Source of the DNA: Planctomycetota bacterium
Lineage (GTDB): Bacteria; Planctomycetota; UBA1135; GCA-002686595
Length of the DNA stretch: 64,000 nucleotides
NCBI GenBank assembly: GCA_016712565.1
Contig: JADJQU010000001.1
Location: 496,001-560,000, forward strand
Direction: 5' to 3'
Positions 1-7,538 of this stretch are shown here, piece by piece. Every line of letters starts with the position of its first letter. Position 1 is the stretch's first letter. A model generated the notes under the pieces. The model saw only the letters and a program-made list of their open reading frames with translations, searched no databases and was not told the origin of the DNA. The position numbers were made by a program, and so were the translations under genes.

Positions 1-89
1 TCGCGCTGGTGCATGGAGAAGACGAACAGCAGGAGGCCGCCCGCGACGAGCACGATGCTCACGAAGACCAGCACGATCAGGACGCTCAC
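1..89 (-). CDS. ccoS: CcoS-like cbb3 oxidase maturation protein (partial, N-terminal 29 residues)
   Basis: Starting from a GTG that overlaps the ccoI stop codon as GTGA, the minus strand encodes MSVLIVLVFVSIVLV followed by a Gly/Leu-rich segment ending FSMHQR at the window edge. That is a single N-terminal membrane helix of the length and place typical of CcoS. CcoS is a short membrane protein needed to load haem and copper into cbb3-type oxidases and is normally encoded directly after the copper ATPase CcoI. The identification rests on position plus helix; the conserved acidic tail lies outside the window. It is the last visible gene of the ACIII/oxidase-like operon. Confidence 0.7.
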   Translation of the reverse strand, partial: MSVLIVLVFVSIVLVAGGLLLFVFSMHQR

Positions 90-2620
90 GGGGAACTCCT
101 CGGCGACAGGCGCGCGTAGGTGAGGCCCAGGAACCCCAGGGAACTGGCGGGCATCAGCACGGCGGCCGTCAGCGGCCCCACGAACCCGCACAGGCAGGCG
201 GCCACGGCGCACAGGTTGTAGGCGCTGGAGAGCCACAGATTCGTGCGCAACACCGACCACAGGCGTGCGGCGTACTCGCGGGTCACGCGCACCGCCGACA
301 CGCCGTCGCCCAGGTAGAACATGCCCGCGCGGGCGGGCAGATTGGGGCGGTCCACCGCGGGCGTCGACGCGCACCAGGCGGCGTCGAAGGCCGGGCCGTC
401 GTTGATGCCGTCGCCGACCATCCAGGTGTCGCCCTGGCCGACCGCCCGTCGCCCCGCGGCGGCGCCGTTTCCGGCCGGCGCCGCGGCGCTCGGCGTGGAG
501 CGATCGAGCGCGCGCACGCAGCGCGCCTTGTCCTCGGGGGACAGGCCGCCATGGACGCGCGCCGGATCGATGCCGAGCTCGCCCGCCACGCGGCGCACGC
601 GTTCGGGCCGGTCGCCGCTGAGGAGATGCACCTCCAGGCCTTGGGCCTCGAGGCGCTGGACTTCCTCCCGTGCGTCGGACTTGAGCACTTCCTCCAGGCT
701 GAATTCGGCCAATGCCGTTCCGTCGAGCGAGAGGCAGGTGCCCGTGCGCCCCTGGGACTGGGCGGGCAGGGCGAAGGGGGCGGAACCCAGGCGCCAGGTC
801 TGCTCCTCCAGTCGGGCCTCCAGGCCGCGGCCGGGGAATTCGCGCACCGAGAGCCCAGCCACCAGCGGCGTGGCGCTCGCTCCCGAGGGCGACAGCGCAG
901 CGTGGATCGCGCGACTGACCGGATGCAGGCTCTGGGCCGTCATGTGGGCCAACACGCGCCGCGACTGCGGGTCGAGCCGGGAGAGCGCCTCGCGCGAATC
1001 GCGGCCGAGTTCCAGGGTTCCGCGCGTCAGCGTCCCGGTCTTGTCGAACAGCACGTGGCGCACGGAAAGCACGCGCGCGAGGAAGTCGGTTTCGCGCAGG
1101 AAGATGCCGCGCCGTCTCAGGGCCACGTGCACCAGCTCGTGGGCCAGGGGCATGGCGAGCCCCAAGGCGCAGGGGCAGGTGACCACCAGGATCGACAGGG
1201 CCACCTCGATGGCGCGCTCGAAGCCGCTGGAGGACCACAGGACGAAGCCCGCGGCCGCCAGGATCAGGACGCAGGCCACGTACAGCGTGGCGAATCGATT
1301 GCCGCCGGCGAGGGGAGCTGCCCGCGGCGCCCCGGAGGGCCCGGGTCCGGCCTCGTCCTGGAGCGGACGAGCGGGGCCGAGCAGGGTGTGCAGCCGGGAA
1401 GCCGCGAAGGGCTCCAGGGCCGCCACGCGGGCGCTGGACTCGCCGGTGTGGAAGGCGCCCGCGGGCACCGTCTCGCCGGGCTCGAAGCCCCGCGCGCGGG
1501 ATTCGCCGGTGATCCAGGCGAGACTCATGGTGGCCCGTTCGCCGAGCACGGTGCTCGCCACCGGCACCAGGTCCCCGGGGGGGATCCACAGCTCATCCCC
1601 CACGGCGATCTCCGCCGCGGGGATGGTGGCCAGCTGATCGCCCCGGCGGCGGCGCGCGAACAGATCGTCGACGCCGTCGCTGGCCAGGAGCGACAACCGG
1701 TTCTTCTCCAGCACGCGCTCCTGGAGCCAGCGGCCCAGCACCATCAGCGAGACGAAGATCGTGATCGTGTCGAAGTACGCCGCCTCGGGGCCGCGCGCGA
1801 GCCAGGCCCACACCGATCCGCCGTAGCCCAGGAGGATTCCGGTGGCGATGGGCAGATCGAGGTGGGCCACGCCGCGCCGCAGGCCGCGCCAGGCCGAAAC
1901 CATGAACAAGGATCCGCCCACGAGCACCGCCACGGTGCACAGGGCGAAATTCCAGCGGCCGAAGATCGCGTACAGCCCGCCGTCCCCGTCCGGGCCGGCC
2001 GCCAGCGGCGCGAGTCCCAGGTAGCAGAGGCTGAACACCATGGTGTTCAGGGCCGCGGCGAGCGAGATGCAGAAGCGCACCAGCAATCCGCGCGAGGCCA
2101 CGCTCGCCTGCTTGCGCTGGGGGCCGAAGCGGTAGCCGAAGCGCAGCACCGTGCGCAGGTAGTCGCGCAGGTCCAGCTGGTTCTCGATCCACAGGAACTC
2201 CGCGCGGCCGACGGCCGGATTGACGCGCAGTTCCAGCGCGCCGGGCTGGCGCGCGAAGAGCTCCTGCAGGAGCCACACGCAGGCCGCGCAGTGCACGCCC
2301 TGGACGTCCAGCGACAGGCGCAGCGTGCCGCCCGGCCCCGGCACGGCGCGCTTCAGCCACGGGTCGAGCCACAGGAAGCCGTCCTCGCGCAACTCCGGCG
2401 GCGGCGCGTCGGTGGCGCCGCGCAGATCGTAGTAGCGTTCCAGCCCCTCGGACTTCAGCAGCTCGTGGACGTTCTTGCAGCCCGCGCAACAAAAGCGGCC
2501 GAGTTCGGCACGCTCCGGCAGGTCCAGACCGCAGTGCAGGCAGATGCCGCGGGCGATGCCGGGCCGCCGGACCGACGATGCGGCCCGCGCCAGCTCCCGG
2601 GATTTCTCGGTCACGCTCAC
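86..2620 (-). CDS. ccoI: Copper-translocating P-type ATPase, CcoI/FixI type
   Basis: This is a P1B-type heavy-metal ATPase of about 844 residues. An N-terminal Cys-rich segment (CxHC near residue 28 and CCAGC near 44) precedes an HMA domain with HCAAC near residue 110, an arrangement typical of CcoI/FixI rather than CopA. The membrane metal site TCPCALGLAMP, the phosphorylation loop DKTGTLT, the HP motif (LHPVSRAI) and the hinge GDGINDGPAF are all present. CcoI exports copper across the membrane for insertion into haem-copper oxidases. The chosen GTG at 2620 overlaps the upstream stop as GTGA; another GTG lies one codon earlier. It follows oxidase-like subunits that appear to have lost their copper ligands, so its client is uncertain. 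A true cbb3 oxidase could lie just outside the window. Confidence 0.9.
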   Translation of the reverse strand: MSVTEKSRELARAASSVRRPGIARGICLHCGLDLPERAELGRFCCAGCKNVHELLKSEGLERYYDLRGATDAPPPELREDGFLWLDPWLKRAVPGPGGTLRLSLDVQGVHCAACVWLLQELFARQPGALELRVNPAVGRAEFLWIENQLDLRDYLRTVLRFGYRFGPQRKQASVASRGLLVRFCISLAAALNTMVFSLCYLGLAPLAAGPDGDGGLYAIFGRWNFALCTVAVLVGGSLFMVSAWRGLRRGVAHLDLPIATGILLGYGGSVWAWLARGPEAAYFDTITIFVSLMVLGRWLQERVLEKNRLSLLASDGVDDLFARRRRGDQLATIPAAEIAVGDELWIPPGDLVPVASTVLGERATMSLAWITGESRARGFEPGETVPAGAFHTGESSARVAALEPFAASRLHTLLGPARPLQDEAGPGPSGAPRAAPLAGGNRFATLYVACVLILAAAGFVLWSSSGFERAIEVALSILVVTCPCALGLAMPLAHELVHVALRRRGIFLRETDFLARVLSVRHVLFDKTGTLTRGTLELGRDSREALSRLDPQSRRVLAHMTAQSLHPVSRAIHAALSPSGASATPLVAGLSVREFPGRGLEARLEEQTWRLGSAPFALPAQSQGRTGTCLSLDGTALAEFSLEEVLKSDAREEVQRLEAQGLEVHLLSGDRPERVRRVAGELGIDPARVHGGLSPEDKARCVRALDRSTPSAAAPAGNGAAAGRRAVGQGDTWMVGDGINDGPAFDAAWCASTPAVDRPNLPARAGMFYLGDGVSAVRVTREYAARLWSVLRTNLWLSSAYNLCAVAACLCGFVGPLTAAVLMPASSLGFLGLTYARLSPRSSP

Positions 2621-3369
2621 CACAGCACCACCTCATGGAGCCGAGCGTGGGGGACCACCTCCAGGGCGGCCAGGCCGCGCAGCGCGAGTTGGCAGGCCAT
2701 CAGCAGGGCCAGCGTCGCGCCGATTCTGTGGAACGAGCCGCGCAGGGCGGGTGCCAGCGAGCGCGCGCCGAAAGCCAGGGCCACCAGGAGCGGCGCCGTG
2801 CCCGCGCCGAAGGCCACCATGGCCAGGGCGCCGTGGGCCGGGCTCGCGCTGGCCAGGGCCGCCACCGCCGCGGTGTAGACCGGACCGCAGGGCAAGAGAC
2901 CGTTGGCGACGCCCAGTCCAAAGCGCGCGGCGAGGCTCGTGCGGGCACGCAGGAGGCGCACGGAGAGGAAGCGCGAGGCCCTGGCCGCGAAGGGCAGCGA
3001 GGCCAGGGGAAACACGTTGAAGAGTGCCAGGGCCACCCAGAACAGGGCCGCGGCCGCCAGCAGCGACAGCGAGGCCTGCCAGGCCACGGCCGTGGCTTGA
3101 TCGGGCAGCAGTCCACCGACCATGCCCAGGACCGCGCCGAGCAGGGCGTAGCTGCTCACGCGCCCGGCGTGGTAGACCGCGGTGAACAGGGCGGCCGAAT
3201 GGGCCGACGCTGCACCTGCGCCTTCCGCGCGCGCGGGGAGCGACACGGCGCACACCAAGGGGCCGCACATGCCCGCGCAGTGTCCGGCGCTCATCAGGAG
3301 CCCGAACAGGAACAGCTGGGCCAGGTCGCCCGGAGCCGTGGCGGCGGTCGTGCAGCAGGACTGGATCAC
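2617..3369 (-). CDS. TauE/SafE-like (UreH-type) membrane protein
   Basis: This 250-residue polytopic protein begins VIQSCCTTAATAPG and contains MSAGHCAGMCGPLVCAV and GLGVANGLLPCGPVYTA, the paired Gly/Cys/Pro motifs of the UreH/SafE-like transmembrane domain often found beside ccoI and called CcoH-like or cytochrome-biogenesis-like. About six hydrophobic segments can be read. Its place between the oxidase-like subunit I and the copper ATPase, with GTGA overlaps at both ends, suggests a role in metal or cofactor handling during assembly of the complex. The Cys residues in MSAGHCAGMCG may bind metal, which is inference. The GTG start overlaps the previous stop. Confidence 0.8.
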   Translation of the reverse strand: MIQSCCTTAATAPGDLAQLFLFGLLMSAGHCAGMCGPLVCAVSLPARAEGAGAASAHSAALFTAVYHAGRVSSYALLGAVLGMVGGLLPDQATAVAWQASLSLLAAAALFWVALALFNVFPLASLPFAARASRFLSVRLLRARTSLAARFGLGVANGLLPCGPVYTAAVAALASASPAHGALAMVAFGAGTAPLLVALAFGARSLAPALRGSFHRIGATLALLMACQLALRGLAALEVVPHARLHEVVLW

Positions 3370-4904
3370 CGGCGCTCCCCTCCGTCGAGCGAGGCGCGGG
3401 CGTCGAGCAGCGGAGCCAGGAGGCCCCAGGCCGCCAGGGAAAGGGCCGAGACGATCAGTCCGGCGCCGGTCACCGAGGTCCAGGAGAGCAGCGCGCGGCC
3501 CTCGGCCAGATCCACCACGCGCCGGGGGTCGCCCAGGAAGCCCCGCACGCAGGGCGGCACGAAGCACAGCAGCGTGCCCGCCAGGAGCAGGATCCCGGCG
3601 AATCGTCCCGTGCCCTCGCGGGAGAGACCGCCGAACCACGAGGACCAGGTGCCATAGCCGCCGGCGAACAGCGCGCCCAGCACGCCGCCCACGGCCAGGA
3701 CGTGTCCTGCGGCGGGAGCGAAGCTCGTGTTGGCCAGGTGCTCGCCCGTGGGGAGCGCCGCCAGGAACGCCGTGGCCATGGCGCCCGACACCAGCGACAC
3801 CGCGGAGGCGATGGCAAAGCACAGGGAGGCGGAGACGGTCACCGGCCCGCGGCCCAGGGCCAGCATCCACTGGGTCACGAAGACGGCCAGCGGGATGCCC
3901 ATGCAGAGGGCCATGGCGCTCGACGCGGCGTCGAGACCCGGGGCGCCGCCGCGGCCTGCCGTGTGCACGCCGGCGGAAGCGAAGGAGGTCACGGCCACCG
4001 CCAGCAGGGCCAGCACCGAGGCCAGGGAGGCGGGTCCCGGCTCGTTCCTGCCGTCGCCGCGGGATTCGAACACGTCGCCGACCACGCCCACGGCGGCGAG
4101 CAGCGTCCCCGCCAGCGCCGGCTGGGCCCACATCCAGAACCACGCGTCGAGGCGCACGTCCGGCGGCGTCAGCGCGCCCGCCGAGAGCACGTCGCTCGCA
4201 CCGTTCTTCTGGGCGAACAGCATGGCCAGGGAAATCACCAGCCAGGGCGCGGCCAGAGCCTGCATCACGCCCGCCACGGCCAGGGCCCAGCCGAGGAAGG
4301 GCACCTCCGACCAGGGTGCGCCGCCCTGGCGACTCTTCACCAGCGTGGCCGCCGCGTTGGCGCCGGAGATGGCGACCGAGGTCACCGCGCAGATGGCGCC
4401 CAGCATGCTCCAGGCCACCGCCGAGCCCGGCCGCAGGGACAGCGTCAACTCGAAGTTCCAACCCGCGTCGGGCGGCGTCACGAGGAAGGCCACCAGGAAC
4501 AGGAGCCAGCTTGCGACCAGCAGGTGGAAGGCCAGCAGGTTGAGGCGCGGCCAGGCCATCTCCTCCACGCAGAGGCGCCGAGGCAGGAGCCAATTGCCCA
4601 GCGTTCCGCCCAGGGCCGGCAGGGCCACGGCGAACACCATGGCCAGGCCGTGGACCGTGAAGAGCCGGCGATAGTCCTCCGACGCCAGGCCCGCGCCGCG
4701 GCCGGCCAGGGACTGCAGCGAGAGTCCCAGGGCGAGCAGCGTGCCGATCACCATCCCCAGGCCGATCAGGATCGCGTACATCCAGCCCAGCCGCCGGTGG
4801 TCCTGGGTGAAGATCCACAATTCCCCCTGGATCCCGGGGACTTCGGGGAGGCCGGTCCTGCCCGAGTTGGACGGCGCCGTGTGGGATTGCGGTGCGGGGC
4901 TCAC
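3366..4904 (-). CDS. Degenerate cytochrome c oxidase subunit I-like protein lacking CuB and haem a3 ligands
   Basis: This 512-residue multi-helix protein aligns along its whole length with haem-copper oxidase subunit I. Recognisable landmarks include LFTVHG followed by GGTLGNWLLP (helix II), the helix VI region FWMWAQPALAG where oxidases have FWFFGHPEVY, and NTSFAPAAGH where oxidases have DTYFVVAHFH. His85 and His401 match the two haem a ligands. In contrast the CuB histidine and the cross-linked tyrosine are Gln261 and Ala (QPALA), the HH pair is Ala311-Gly312, and the haem a3 ligand is Ala399. The reading frame is intact, and so is the hydrophobicity. It is therefore probably a folded, low-spin haem protein that cannot reduce oxygen. 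GTG start overlaps the subunit II-like stop (GTGA). Family membership is firm; the function is inferred. Confidence 0.85.
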   Translation of the reverse strand: MSPAPQSHTAPSNSGRTGLPEVPGIQGELWIFTQDHRRLGWMYAILIGLGMVIGTLLALGLSLQSLAGRGAGLASEDYRRLFTVHGLAMVFAVALPALGGTLGNWLLPRRLCVEEMAWPRLNLLAFHLLVASWLLFLVAFLVTPPDAGWNFELTLSLRPGSAVAWSMLGAICAVTSVAISGANAAATLVKSRQGGAPWSEVPFLGWALAVAGVMQALAAPWLVISLAMLFAQKNGASDVLSAGALTPPDVRLDAWFWMWAQPALAGTLLAAVGVVGDVFESRGDGRNEPGPASLASVLALLAVAVTSFASAGVHTAGRGGAPGLDAASSAMALCMGIPLAVFVTQWMLALGRGPVTVSASLCFAIASAVSLVSGAMATAFLAALPTGEHLANTSFAPAAGHVLAVGGVLGALFAGGYGTWSSWFGGLSREGTGRFAGILLLAGTLLCFVPPCVRGFLGDPRRVVDLAEGRALLSWTSVTGAGLIVSALSLAAWGLLAPLLDARASLDGGERR

Positions 4905-5957
4905 TGGAGGCTCTTGATGTATGCGGCCAGTCCGGCGATCTCGAGCTCGTGCAGCCTGCCGCGGAAGCTCGGCATCACGGGTTCGAAGCCCTCGACGACC
5001 TTGGCCTGGGGATCCAGCAGCGATTCCTTGATGTACTCGTCCGTCGGCGGCACGACCGAGCCATCCTTCATGCGGTGCTCGCGGGCGAGGAAGCCCTGGA
5101 ACGACGGGCCGATGACCTTGGTGCCGTCGATGGAGTGGCACTGGGTGCAGCCGCGCATCTGGTAGGAGCGCTGACCGAGCTCCAGGGGCGGCAGATCCAG
5201 GGGCGGCCCGGAGATGTCCTGGTACCACTTCTCGAATCCGCCCGCGGCGTGGACGGTGGCGGTCGCGGCCAGGACCCGCGTCGGGTCGGCGGCGACCGCG
5301 GTCGAGCGCAGGTCGTACTCGCCGGCCGCGCTGGGGGAGACCCAGGCCTCGCGACGCGCGCCCAGGGGCACGGCCACCTGCAGGCGGAAGGCGGGCACCG
5401 CGAACGTGTAGGGTTCCGACGCGCCCTGGAAGGCGAAGCGCACCGCCCGATCCACGGGCAAGTGCAGCTCGGCCGTGACGTAGCCGTTGGGGTACGTGAA
5501 CTGGAAGCCCTTCTCGTCCAGGCCCACCTTGATCGGCAGCGCGCCGCGCGGGGCCACCTGCATGTCGGCCGAGAGGCGCGCCTTGAACGTAGAACACGGC
5601 CACCAGCACGAAGGCCGAGAGCGCGGCCCAGGGGATCATGGAGCGCGGCAGGGCCGCCTCGCCGTCCTGGGCACGGGATCCGCGCCAGGAGAGCAGCGCG
5701 AACGTCCCCGCGATCACGATGGCGAGGAAGATGGCGAACCAGGCCAGCAACAGGAACTCGTCGTCGACGGCCGGGGCGAAGGTCGAGGCTTGGGAGAGCC
5801 AGTCGGAGGTTCCGGCCCCGTGCTCCAACACCGCCGGTGCCGCCTGGGCCGTGCCGGGCAGGGCCGAAGTCACGGCGGCCGCCGCGTCAGCCACGGCCGT
5901 CGGGTTCGCCTGGGGAGCGGCGGTCGCGTCGGCCTGCAGGGCGAGGACGAGGTTCAC
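4901..5957 (-). CDS. Subunit II-like protein with C-terminal cytochrome c domain, CuA ligands missing (frameshifted)
   Basis: The N-terminal half (VNLVLALQAD, then two membrane helices) and the C-terminal half (from DMQVAPRGALPIKVG) lie in different frames. One extra base near 5583-5592 (coding strand TACGTTCAAG) separates them, and removing it gives a continuous protein of about 351 residues. The cupredoxin part retains VPAFR and GEYDL. The CuA ligand region, normally CxxxC...H..M, instead reads STAVAADPTRVL, and the upstream ligand His is Tyr (EPYTFAVPAFR), so CuA is absent. A cytochrome c domain follows with CTQCH and a likely Met ligand in VMPSFRG, as in caa3-type subunit II. It overlaps the genes on both sides by 4 bp. 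The frameshift may be a sequence error because everything around it is intact. Confidence 0.85.
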
Positions 5958-6262
5958 TTGCGTTCCCCCTCCGCGGGCGCGGCCGCTTCGCCGGCCACGA
6001 GCTCCATGGCGCGTTCGATGGGGATCGCCACCACGCCCTTCTCGCGGTCGATCCAAGCGTAGGAAGCGATGCGGGCCGCCTGGGACGCCTTGGTCTGGGT
6101 CGTTTCGGCGGGCGTGCTGGTCCAGCCGCGCTGGGCCTTGAGCTCCTCGACGCGCCGCGCCTGCAGGGCGGGCACCAGCAAGAGCACCAAGGCGCTCGCG
6201 GCCACGAGCACGACGGCGCCCGCGATCAGGGTGGGAGGGGCGTAGGGATCGCGCGGTTGCAT
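5954..6262 (-). CDS. Small single-helix membrane protein of the ACIII/oxidase-like operon
   Basis: This 102-residue protein starts MQPRDPYAPPTLIAG, has one strong membrane helix near residues 13-32, then a charged segment (LKAQRGW) and a C-terminal part with VVAIPIERAMELVAGE. I do not recognise a named family. The phrase IPIERAMELV resembles short proteins encoded between ACIII and oxidase genes in other bacteria, which is a recollection and untested. It starts two bases after actF and its stop overlaps the GTG of the subunit II-like gene, so it is translationally embedded in the complex. A structural or assembly subunit is the simplest guess. Confidence 0.75.
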   Translation of the reverse strand: MQPRDPYAPPTLIAGAVVLVAASALVLLLVPALQARRVEELKAQRGWTSTPAETTQTKASQAARIASYAWIDREKGVVAIPIERAMELVAGEAAAPAEGERK

Positions 6263-6264
6263 GG

Positions 6265-7494
6265 TCAGAAGTTCTCGAAGGCCAGGGATTGGGGGAGCCT
6301 GGGGTCGCCGACGGGCAGGAGCGAACGGCCGCGCGCGAGCCGCAGGAGCGAGAAGATCCAGAAGCCGCCCACGGCCGCGAAACTCGCCAGGTCCATGGGC
6401 GAGACCAGCACGCCGGAGGTTTCCGCGCTGGGCATCACGAGCCAGAACAGGTCGACCGCGTGCATGGCGAGCAGCCAGACGGCCCAGAGAGTCAAGAGCG
6501 CGAGCCGGCGCTTGGCGTGACGCGACAGGAGCCCCAGGAAGGGCAACACGAAGTGGCCGAACAACAGGACCCAGGACACTGCGGCCCAGGGGCCCTCCAT
6601 GCGCGTCTTGAACCAGAAGGTCTCTTCCGGCAGGTCGGCGTACCAGATCAGCATGAACTGGCTGAAGGCGATGTAGCCCCAGAAGAAGACGAAGGCGAAC
6701 AGGAACTTGCCCAGGTCGTGGTAGTGCTCGACGCTCACTTCGCGCGTCAGGAAGCCCCGCGACTGCAGGAAACGCAGGGCCAGCACCGCGGCGGCGAAGA
6801 AGGACATCACCGAGCCGCCGAAGATGTAGACGCCGAAGATCGTGCTGTACCAGGTCGGGTTCACCGACATGATCAGGTCGAAGCCGGCGAAGTTGAGCGA
6901 CAAGGCGAAGGCCGCCATGGCCGGCGCCGAGCGGCGCTCCAGGGCCAGAGTCGGTTCCGGGCCGCTGACCCGGTCCTGTTCGGTGGAGCGCGCGAGCAAC
7001 CAGCGGCCCAGGAGCCACCACACGGCGAAGTAGACGATGCAGCGCGCGGCGAAGAAGCGCGGATCCAGGAAGGCGGCCTTGGCGGAGAGCAGCGGATTCC
7101 CGTGCACGCGCTCGGCGTCGGCCCAGGGGTACAGACCGTCGTTCGAGAGCAGCACGCCCAGCACGAGCGGCGCGAACAGGAGTGCCACCACGGCCGTGTT
7201 GGCGGCCACCAGCTCGGCCACGCGGCGCACCACCACGCTCCAGCCGGCGCGGGTCAGGTGCTGGATGATCACGAAGAACAGTCCGCCGAGCGAGAGGGTC
7301 AGGAAGAACGCGCAGGCCACCAGCCAGGAGTGCTGCAGCCGCGAGAAACCGTCGCCCCGCTGCCAGCCCAGGCCCAGGGCCGCGGCGAGGCCCAGCACGC
7401 CCACGGCCAGGGCGGGCGTCGCCCATCGGCCGGCGCGCGGGCCGAGCACCTGATCCCCTTGGCGCGGGGCGGATTCTGTGTGCGGGGCGCTCAT
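6265..7494 (-). CDS. actF: Alternative complex III subunit ActF (NrfD-like quinol-site membrane subunit)
   Basis: This 409-residue protein has about ten membrane helices and follows the ActF pattern: QHSWLVACAFFLTLSLGGLFF near the N-terminus, LNFAGFDLIMSVNPTWYST in the middle, and FFWGYIAFSQFMLIWYADLP toward the end. ActF and ActC are paired NrfD/PsrC-like membrane subunits of quinol:cytochrome c oxidoreductase, and ActC is thought to hold the main quinol site. The ATG overlaps the stop of a 15-codon ORF (ATGA) that bridges from actDE. No obvious truncation is seen. Confidence 0.92.
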   Translation of the reverse strand: MSAPHTESAPRQGDQVLGPRAGRWATPALAVGVLGLAAALGLGWQRGDGFSRLQHSWLVACAFFLTLSLGGLFFVIIQHLTRAGWSVVVRRVAELVAANTAVVALLFAPLVLGVLLSNDGLYPWADAERVHGNPLLSAKAAFLDPRFFAARCIVYFAVWWLLGRWLLARSTEQDRVSGPEPTLALERRSAPAMAAFALSLNFAGFDLIMSVNPTWYSTIFGVYIFGGSVMSFFAAAVLALRFLQSRGFLTREVSVEHYHDLGKFLFAFVFFWGYIAFSQFMLIWYADLPEETFWFKTRMEGPWAAVSWVLLFGHFVLPFLGLLSRHAKRRLALLTLWAVWLLAMHAVDLFWLVMPSAETSGVLVSPMDLASFAAVGGFWIFSLLRLARGRSLLPVGDPRLPQSLAFENF

Positions 7495-7538
7495 CGAGCG
7501 GCTTCCTTGTTCCAGAGGGGGCTCTCGGGGTGCTGCAT
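7491..7538 (-). other. 15-codon bridging mini-ORF between actDE and actF
   Basis: The actDE stop codon forms TGATG with an ATG that opens MQHPESPLWNKEAAR, whose own stop forms ATGA with the actF start. The gap between the two large genes is thus exactly filled by a translatable 15-residue ORF. It is too short to be a recognised subunit. It may simply keep ribosomes on the message by termination-reinitiation. Confidence 0.35.

Noticed and set aside
551..2878. Long plus-strand open frame opposite ccoI
   Set aside because: Gln/His/Arg/Gly-rich translation without motifs; it is the antisense shadow of a high-GC gene.
3366..4904. Nitric oxide reductase-type subunit I
   Set aside because: NOR-type families keep the histidines for the second metal; here these positions are Gln, Ala, Gly and Ala.
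5583..5592. Programmed frameshifting in the subunit II-like gene
   Set aside because: No slippery heptamer or downstream stem is evident, and similar single-base breaks occur in unrelated genes nearby.
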